Source: DATLYH01 sp035575035 (GTDB lineage Bacteria; Planctomycetota; Planctomycetia; Gemmatales; Gemmataceae). Taken from it: a DNA stretch of 36,966 nucleotides. Both the position numbers and the translations under genes were made by a program. Below the pieces are notes generated by a model. The model did no database searches. It was not told the origin of the DNA and was given only the letters and a program-made list of their open reading frames with translations. Positions 31,921 to 36,966 of the stretch are shown here, piece after piece. Numbering within the stretch: position 1 is the stretch's first letter; every line of letters starts with the position of its first letter. Where the stretch lies: assembly GCA_035575035.1 (NCBI GenBank), contig DATLYH010000297.1, forward strand, positions 1-36,966, in the 5' to 3' direction.

Positions 31921-31944
31921 GGCGGGGGGCCGGTGCCCCCCGCC
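31921..31944. other. Strong stem-loop between kamA and the first ATP-grasp gene
   Basis: GGCGGGGGGC (31921-31930), loop CGGT, GCCCCCCGCC (31935-31944): a perfect 10-bp GC stem just after the kamA stop. No T-run follows on the - strand, so it may stabilise or partly attenuate the transcript rather than end it. Confidence 0.6.
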
Positions 31945-31959
31945 GCCGGAAGTGTTCTC

Positions 31960-33447
31960 TTAACTGCCGGTCAGGCTAGTGAGCGAAACCAACTCCTCTG
32001 CCGGCCTGCTGCCGTGGCCGCCGCCGTTGGCCAGACCATCCAGGGGCAGCAGCTCCTCACTGGGGCCGTTGCCGCCACAGCAGCCGTTCCCCCGGGCGGG
32101 CGGCTCCTCGTCGCCGGGGTGGTTGGTGATGACGCGCAGCCGCCGCCGAGCCATGCGCTCGCTGTTCTCGGGCATGAGCACCGACTGGCTCCCCTGCAGC
32201 AGGGCGCTGACGCCGCGGGTAGCGGTCGGCCGGGCCGTGATTGGCTTGTCCTCTGCCTGGTAGCGAACCAGCATGCCTTCAAAGTTCCGCAACACGACCG
32301 CGTCGTCGGAGGCGGAGACCAGGTAGTTGGGCCCCAGCGGGATCTTGCCGCCGCCGTGCGGGCTGTCCACGACGTAGGCAGGGATGCCCAGTCCGGACAG
32401 GTGGCCCCGCAGACCTTCCATGATCTCCAGGCCCTTCCAGATCGAGGTACGGAAATGGCCCGCCCCGATGACCGGGTCACAGTGGAAGAGATAGTACGGG
32501 CGGACCTTGATGCGCAGCAGCGCCCGCATCAGCCGCCGCATGGTTTCCAGCGAGTCGTTCACCCCCTTCAAAAGGACGGTGTGATTGTTGACCGGCATTC
32601 CCGCTCGCAACAGGGCCTGGCAGACGCGGGCCGCCTCGGGCGTGACCTCGCGCGGGTGGTTGAAGTGCGTCTGGATCCAGACCTTGCCGGCCGAGGCGAG
32701 CAGGTCGATTAACTCCTGGTCGAACAGTTTCTGGGGCAGCGTGACCGGCACCCGGGTGCCGATGCGGATGACGTCCACATGCGGGATGTCGGCTAGGTTG
32801 TCGAGGAAGAAGCGGAGCTTGGCCGTCGGTAGGGTCAGCGGATCGCCGCCGGAGACAATGACATCGCGGATCTCGGGGTGGTCGCGGATGTACTCGATCA
32901 TCCGCTCGTCGTTGCGGCTAACGGCATCCCAGCCCCCGCGCACCATGGTGGCCCGCTTGCGGGTGCAGAAGCGGCAATACATGGTGCAGACATGAGTGGT
33001 CACCAACAGAACCCGGTCGGGGTAGCGGTGCGTCAACCCCGGCACCGGGGCATCCTGGTCCTCCTCGAGGGGATCTTCCAGCTCGTACCCCGACTGGTTG
33101 CACAACTCCAGCGGCGACGGCACAGCTTGCAGCCGGATGGGGTCATTGGGGTCGTCAGGGTCGATCAGAGAGAAGTAGTACGGCGGAATGGCTAGCTTGT
33201 AGTGGGCCTCCAGGGCCCCGATCGCTTCGAGCTCCTCGGGCGTGAAGGAGAGCAGGTCGCGAAGCTGTCGCACCGAGCGGATGGCGTTTTGTGACTGCCA
33301 TCGCCAGTCGTCCCACAGGTGATCGGGGACGTGGCGCCAGAGCGGATGGCGCCGCGGTTTACCGGGAGGTTCTTCTTCCTCGATCCCACCGACTGCCTGC
33401 CGGACAGACCGGGGATCGAGCCCGGTGCGCTCTTCGGATTCACTCAT
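31960..33447 (-). CDS. kamA: Lysine 2,3-aminomutase (KamA family radical SAM enzyme)
   Basis: A 495-residue radical SAM, PLP-dependent enzyme that interconverts L-lysine and beta-lysine. The iron-sulfur site is C-x3-C-x2-C at Cys154, Cys158, Cys161. Residues known from the Clostridium subterminale enzyme are all matched: the PLP lysine in GGGKIPLGPNY (Lys368, equivalent to Lys337), and the two aspartates that hold the lysine side-chain amine (Asp324 in CDPVIGAGHFRT and Asp361 in VVDSP, equivalent to Asp293 and Asp330). This argues against the EpmB branch. The N-terminus carries the DDWRWQ element, and a C-terminal extension of about 95 residues ends in a CC pair and Gly-rich sequence. ATG 33447 follows GGAGG by 11 bases; a TTG at 33465 is also in frame. 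It heads a cassette with two ATP-grasp ligases. Confidence 0.93.
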   Translation of the reverse strand: MSESEERTGLDPRSVRQAVGGIEEEEPPGKPRRHPLWRHVPDHLWDDWRWQSQNAIRSVRQLRDLLSFTPEELEAIGALEAHYKLAIPPYYFSLIDPDDPNDPIRLQAVPSPLELCNQSGYELEDPLEEDQDAPVPGLTHRYPDRVLLVTTHVCTMYCRFCTRKRATMVRGGWDAVSRNDERMIEYIRDHPEIRDVIVSGGDPLTLPTAKLRFFLDNLADIPHVDVIRIGTRVPVTLPQKLFDQELIDLLASAGKVWIQTHFNHPREVTPEAARVCQALLRAGMPVNNHTVLLKGVNDSLETMRRLMRALLRIKVRPYYLFHCDPVIGAGHFRTSIWKGLEIMEGLRGHLSGLGIPAYVVDSPHGGGKIPLGPNYLVSASDDAVVLRNFEGMLVRYQAEDKPITARPTATRGVSALLQGSQSVLMPENSERMARRRLRVITNHPGDEEPPARGNGCCGGNGPSEELLPLDGLANGGGHGSRPAEELVSLTSLTGS

Positions 33448-33560
33448 CGTTTGGGAAACCTCCAAAAAGACTCAGATACCAGGGGCTCGCTGTCGCGCGG
33501 GGCCGGGGCGGTCGGAACCTAGCCGCAGCTGACAGAAGCACCGCCGCCGTCAAATGCAGC

Positions 33561-33588
33561 ATGCTAACGTCAACCTAGCAAATTACAA
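33561..33588 (-). promoter_or_regulatory. Promoter candidate of the kamA cassette
   Basis: On the - strand: TTGTAA (33583-33588), 16-base spacer, TAGCAT (33561-33566). Each box matches four of six consensus bases. It would give a leader of about 105 bases. Confidence 0.4.
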
Positions 33589-33771
33589 GGTCTAGCGGGG
33601 CCGGTTCCGACGGTTTCATCAATTTTTTGCCCCATTTTTCTGCTAGGGACCGCAGAGTCTCCCGCTTGCCTCCCTGCCGGCGCCCTGGCCGTTCGCCGAA
33701 ACCATCCTTCCACCCGCCGACGATGTCCCAGACGAGATGCAGCTGGACAAGGGTCCGCCGGTGACGGACGG

Positions 33772-33844
33772 GGTGGCGCTAAGCCGCAAGCGGCAAAGCC
33801 TGTCCTTGGGTGGCGCTAAGCTGCAAGCGGCAAAGCTTGTCCTT
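33772..33844. repeat. Two tandem copies (37-bp period) containing the CGCTAAGCCGCAAGCGGC motif
   Basis: Copies 33772-33807 and 33809-33844 differ at two positions. Each contains the same core as the inverted repeat at 7630-7683, here in direct orientation. They lie about 110 bases before the permease start. Confidence 0.88.
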
Positions 33845-33952
33845 CAACATCGTCCATGTCCCGGGAAAAACTCAAGAAATGTTCCACAGGATGAGCCGAC
33901 CGCCGCCACTGCCCGCTAGCGGGACGGCCGGCGAGAGCGTACACTGGCGGAC

Positions 33953-35593
33953 ATGAAACCTGACACCCCCTCCCCGCAACCCGGTCTGGTGCGCGCCCTG
34001 GGTCCGCTGATGGCGACGGCCGTGGTCGTCGGCACGGTCATCGGCTCAGGCATCTTCAAAAAACCGCAGTCGGTGGCGGCCCATGTGCCGGACTTCGCCA
34101 CCGCTGCTCTGGTCTGGGTCTTGGGGGGCGTGCTGGCCCTCTTGGGCGGCCTGGCCCTGGCGGAGATCGCCGTCCTCTATCCCAAGGCAGGAGGCAACTA
34201 CGTCTTCCTCCGCGAGGGCTTCGGGCGGCTGGCCGGCTTCCTTTGGGGCTGGGTCGAGTTCTGGATCATCCGCGGTGCCAGCCTGGCCGCCCTGGCCACC
34301 ATTTTCAGCGAGTCGCTCCACGATATTCTCCGGAACCCCTCGTTTCAGCAAACCCTCGGCCTGAGCCTGGGCCCGCGGCCGCTGGGTCCTGGACAGTTGC
34401 AGGGCCTGACGGTGGCCGTCATCCTCGCCCTGACGCTGGTCAACATCCGGGGGGTCCGCTGGGGAGGAGGGCTGCAACTTTTCATCACCACCATCAAGGT
34501 TGCCTCGCTCCTGGCCATCACCGTGCTCCCCTTTGTGGCCTGGTCGCTGGCCTGGCCGGTGAGCCCGCGGGTTTCTCCCGAGTTCCTGGGGACCCTCGCC
34601 GGGGCGCCGGCGGCCGGCTTCCCCGCCAACCTGCCGTGGGGGGCTTTGTACGAGATCGCGGAGCACAGTCCGCCGGCCATCGTGGATTTCCGCCTGGTGG
34701 GGACGGCCCTGCTGGGGGTGCTGTGGGCGTACCACGGCTGGATGAACATCGCCCCGGTGGCCGAGGAGGTGCGCAATCCCAGGAAGAACATCCCCCTGTC
34801 CCTGCTGGCCGGGATCGGCATCGTGATCGCCGTCTATCTGGGGGCCAACCTGGCCTACCACCTGGTCATCCCCCAGTACCAGATGACCGGCCTGACAGAC
34901 ACGACCGTGGCGACCGACTTCTGCCTCCGCCTGCTGGGGCCGATCGGGGCGGCGGTGGCGTCGGCAGCGGTGATGTGCTCGGTGTTCGGGGCGCTGAACG
35001 GCAACCTGTTGGTGGCGCCGCGCCTGCTGTACGCCATGGGCGAGGACGGGTTGGCCCCGCGGGCCTTGGGGGCCATTCACCCTCGCTACCGTACGCCGGC
35101 CCGGGCCATTGCGGTCATGGGGGGATGGGCGGCCCTGCTGGTGCTGGCGGCGGCGGTGCTGACCCGGACCCGACTGCCGATCCTCGACCTGGGTCTCTTC
35201 CAGCTCAACCTTAACGTGCCGCGGAACAAGTCGCTCTTTGACATCCTGACCGACTTCGCCATGTTCGGGGCGATTATCTTCGAGACCATGGCGGTGGCGT
35301 CGATTTTCGTCTTCCGCTGGCGGTTGCCGCACGTCGAGCGCCCCTACCGCTGCCCCGGCTACCCGGTGGTACCGGCGCTGTACATCGGCATCATGGCGCT
35401 GGTGGTGGTGAACACCTTCGTCAGCCAGCGGACCGAGGCAGTGGTCGGCGTCGGCTTCATCGCAGCGGGGGCGGTGGTGTATTACCTGATGTTCACCCGG
35501 TGTCGGGATGAAAAGGACGGAAAAGACCTCCTGGTCACGGATACAGCCCGCGGCGGAATTTCTCCTTGGCGATCTTCATCACCCCCAGGCTGA
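33953..35593 (+). CDS. APC-family amino acid permease
   Basis: A 546-residue polytopic inner-membrane transporter with about 12 helices. The first helix carries VVGTVIGSGIFKKP, the G-x-x-I-G-S-G-I-F motif of the APC superfamily that binds the substrate backbone. Helix 6-8 and the segment YRTPARAIAVMGGW are also typical. The usual loop before the last helices is long. No ribosome site is visible before the ATG, and a TACACT box (33940-33945) lies 7 bases upstream, so the transcript may be almost leaderless; this is weak. The last 20 residues (from about 35535) are encoded in the overlap with the convergent dehydrogenase gene and look like read-through sequence. The substrate cannot be assigned. 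Confidence 0.9.
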   Translation: MKPDTPSPQPGLVRALGPLMATAVVVGTVIGSGIFKKPQSVAAHVPDFATAALVWVLGGVLALLGGLALAEIAVLYPKAGGNYVFLREGFGRLAGFLWGWVEFWIIRGASLAALATIFSESLHDILRNPSFQQTLGLSLGPRPLGPGQLQGLTVAVILALTLVNIRGVRWGGGLQLFITTIKVASLLAITVLPFVAWSLAWPVSPRVSPEFLGTLAGAPAAGFPANLPWGALYEIAEHSPPAIVDFRLVGTALLGVLWAYHGWMNIAPVAEEVRNPRKNIPLSLLAGIGIVIAVYLGANLAYHLVIPQYQMTGLTDTTVATDFCLRLLGPIGAAVASAAVMCSVFGALNGNLLVAPRLLYAMGEDGLAPRALGAIHPRYRTPARAIAVMGGWAALLVLAAAVLTRTRLPILDLGLFQLNLNVPRNKSLFDILTDFAMFGAIIFETMAVASIFVFRWRLPHVERPYRCPGYPVVPALYIGIMALVVVNTFVSQRTEAVVGVGFIAAGAVVYYLMFTRCRDEKDGKDLLVTDTARGGISPWRSSSPPG

Positions 35594-36854
35594 GGGCGGC
35601 CAAGCGGTTGGGGATGCCGCGCTCCCGGGCCAGGCTGCGCACCTGATGGAACGCTTTCAGCATCAGCTCCCGTAGCTTCTCGTTGACCTGCTCCTCGCTC
35701 CAGAGGAACTGTTGAATGTCTTGCACCCACTCGAAGTAAGAAACGGTCACGCCGCCGGCGTTGCAGAGGACGTCGGGGATGATGTAGATGTCGCTGTCCT
35801 GGAGGATGGCATCAGCCTCGGGCGTGGTCGGGCCGTTGGCGGCCTCGGCCAGGATGCGGCAGCGGAGGCGGTAGGCGTTCTTGCCGGTGATGACCCGTTC
35901 GACGGCCGCCGGCACCAGGATGGTGCAGGGGATGGTGAGCAGCTCGTCGCTGGGGATCGGCTCGGCCTGCGGGAAATCGAGCAGCCGTTTGCCCGCCGCC
36001 ATGTGCCGGCTCAGGGCGGCGATGTCCAGGCCGTGGGGATTGGAGATGGAGCCGTAGCGGTCGCCCACGGCAATGATGCGGACGCCGCGCTGGCTCAGTT
36101 CCTGGCAGACGACCGAGCCGACATTGCCGAAGCCCTGGACCACCGCGGTCGCCTCGCCGGGCTTGAGGCCCAGTTCGTCGAGCGCTGCCAGGATGCAAAA
36201 GGTAACGCCGCGCCCCGTCGCCTCGCGCCGGCCGTGGATGCCCCCCACCTCGACCGGCTTGCCGGTGACGACTTCCGGGCAAGCGTAGCCGACGCTCATG
36301 CTGTAGGTGTCGTAGATCCAGGCCATGGTCTGCTCGTCGGTCCCCAGGTCGGGGGCCATGACATCGACGCGTGGGCCGATAATCGACAGGACCTCCTCGG
36401 TGAAGCGGCGGGTCAGGCGTTCCTTCTCGCCGGCGCTAAGGACGGCCGGGTCGCAGGCGATGCCCCCCTTGGCGCCGCCGAAAGGCAGGTTCATGATGCC
36501 GCACTTCCATGACATCCACATGGCCAGGGCGGCGACCTCGCCGAGGTCCACGCGACTGTCGTAGCGCAGGCCCCCCTTGGACGGACCGCTGGTCAGGCTG
36601 TGCTGGACGCGGTAGCCGGTGAAGACCTCGGTGTGGCCGTCATCCATGCGGATGGGGACGGCAACGACCATGGCCCGTTTGGGCATCTTCAGCCGCTGGA
36701 GCACGCCTTCGTCGATATCGACGTGCTCGGCGACCAGCTCGAGCTGGCGGCAGGCCATGCGGAAGGTGGGGGAGTTGCCATAAACGGGGTTCGGCTCGTG
36801 ATCGACGGCGTGTTCGTTAGTGGTGCCAACGACAGGGGCAGTAGTAGTGGCCAC
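35535..36854 (-). CDS. Glu/Leu/Phe/Val dehydrogenase (glutamate dehydrogenase-like)
   Basis: A 439-residue NAD(P)-dependent amino acid dehydrogenase, which would interconvert glutamate and 2-oxoglutarate plus ammonia. Motifs include VFTGYRVQHSLTSGPSKGGLRY, the catalytic lysine in PFGGAKGGI, DVMAPDLGTDEQTMAWI, GRREATGRG and the Rossmann loop VVQGFGNVGS. The C-terminus closes with NAGGVTVSYFEWVQ, all as in clostridial-type hexameric GDH of normal length. The start is GTG 36854, with AAGGAGG (36860-36866) 5 bases upstream. A perfect palindrome (36878-36889) lies just before the ribosome site. Whether the enzyme prefers Glu or another amino acid is not decided here. Confidence 0.95.
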   Translation of the reverse strand: MATTTAPVVGTTNEHAVDHEPNPVYGNSPTFRMACRQLELVAEHVDIDEGVLQRLKMPKRAMVVAVPIRMDDGHTEVFTGYRVQHSLTSGPSKGGLRYDSRVDLGEVAALAMWMSWKCGIMNLPFGGAKGGIACDPAVLSAGEKERLTRRFTEEVLSIIGPRVDVMAPDLGTDEQTMAWIYDTYSMSVGYACPEVVTGKPVEVGGIHGRREATGRGVTFCILAALDELGLKPGEATAVVQGFGNVGSVVCQELSQRGVRIIAVGDRYGSISNPHGLDIAALSRHMAAGKRLLDFPQAEPIPSDELLTIPCTILVPAAVERVITGKNAYRLRCRILAEAANGPTTPEADAILQDSDIYIIPDVLCNAGGVTVSYFEWVQDIQQFLWSEEQVNEKLRELMLKAFHQVRSLARERGIPNRLAALSLGVMKIAKEKFRRGLYP

Positions 36855-36877
36855 TCGAACCTCCTTCGGCTAGAGAA

Positions 36878-36889
36878 CCCTGTACAGGG
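36878..36889. promoter_or_regulatory. Perfect 12-bp palindrome CCCTGTACAGGG, possible operator
   Basis: It lies 24 bases upstream of the dehydrogenase GTG, downstream of the -10 candidate. The position suits a repressor site or an RNA hairpin in the leader. No cognate regulator is known. Confidence 0.45.
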
Positions 36890-36926
36890 ATCAAGTGCCG
36901 CGCCTCGTGCGCGGCCGTCTACAGGA

Positions 36927-36932
36927 ATTGTA
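36927..36932 (-). promoter_or_regulatory. Possible -10 box (TACAAT) of the dehydrogenase gene
   Basis: TACAAT on the - strand matches five of six consensus bases, about 70 bases before the start codon. No good -35 lies 16-18 bases upstream (the window ends 34 bases further), so it may use an activator or be spurious. Confidence 0.35.
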
Positions 36933-36966
36933 GCCTCTCTCATACAGATCCGCGGGACCGGGCTCA

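Larger units (their letters stand above)
33448..33952. other. Divergent region between kamA and the permease gene
   Basis: About 500 bases with no supported gene. It holds a - strand promoter candidate for kamA (33561-33588), two T-runs around 33622-33642, a 37-bp tandem repeat (33772-33844) and a 12-bp palindrome CCCGCTAGCGGG (33912-33923) shortly before the permease start. Confidence 0.5.

Noticed and set aside
31960..33447. EF-P-(R)-beta-lysine transfer enzyme EpmB instead of KamA
   Set aside because: The lysine-binding aspartates and the GGGK-x-P-x-x-PNY segment match free-lysine 2,3-aminomutase, and no EF-P or EpmA gene is nearby.
33940..33953. Leaderless transcript of the permease
   Set aside because: TACACT lies at the right distance, but no -35 box is visible and high-GC sequence gives such boxes by chance. 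Not listed as a promoter.

Overview
The window is about 37 kb of GC-rich bacterial DNA and reads as a chromosome fragment from a planctomycete. This assignment is inference, made from several signs together: an exosortase-associated EpsI protein beside a Wzx/Wzy exopolysaccharide locus, a DUF2203 protein, a lysine 2,3-aminomutase with two ATP-grasp ligases, long intergenic spacers, and many short palindromic or 7-8 bp tandem repeats, some lying inside genes. No tRNA, rRNA, CRISPR array, transposase, integrase or phage gene was seen.

Region 1 (1-13023, all + strand) is one polysaccharide locus. In order it encodes a chain-length regulator/tyrosine autokinase cut by the window edge, EpsI, an initiating sugar-phosphate transferase, two GT2 glycosyltransferases, two GT4 glycosyltransferases, an O-antigen-ligase/Wzy-type membrane protein, a CapK/PaaK-type adenylate-forming enzyme, a third GT2 and a Wzx-type flippase. 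Together these cover lipid-linked repeat-unit synthesis, flipping, polymerisation and length control. The outer-membrane exporter and the exosortase are not present and may lie upstream of base 1.

Region 2 (13045-22927, all - strand) holds a large membrane-anchored protein resembling a putative glycoside hydrolase with an EF-hand, a small two-CxxC protein, a TolC-family lipoprotein, a membrane-anchored alpha/beta hydrolase, apolipoprotein N-acyltransferase (lnt) and molybdopterin molybdotransferase (moeA).

Region 3 (22928-25290, + strand) is sparse. It holds a DUF2203 gene, a strongly folding candidate RNA ending in a textbook intrinsic terminator, a small secreted protein with its own clear promoter, and a 30-31 bp tandem repeat array.

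Region 4 (25291-33447, - strand) holds two tandem paralogous helix-turn-helix proteins sharing an unusual WGH...YGHGP tail, a fusion of a CinA C-terminal-like domain with a nucleotidyltransferase, rpsI and rplM with a good promoter, an RsbW-type kinase and an RsbV-type STAS protein in separate transcription units, and the cassette kamA plus two ATP-grasp ligases. The KamA protein keeps the residues that bind PLP and the lysine side chain in characterised lysine 2,3-aminomutase, so the cassette may make and use beta-lysine. This, with the candidate RNA, is the most promising lead.

Region 5 (33953-36854) is a convergent pair, an APC-family amino acid permease (+) and a glutamate/leucine-type dehydrogenase (-), whose coding regions overlap by 59 bp.
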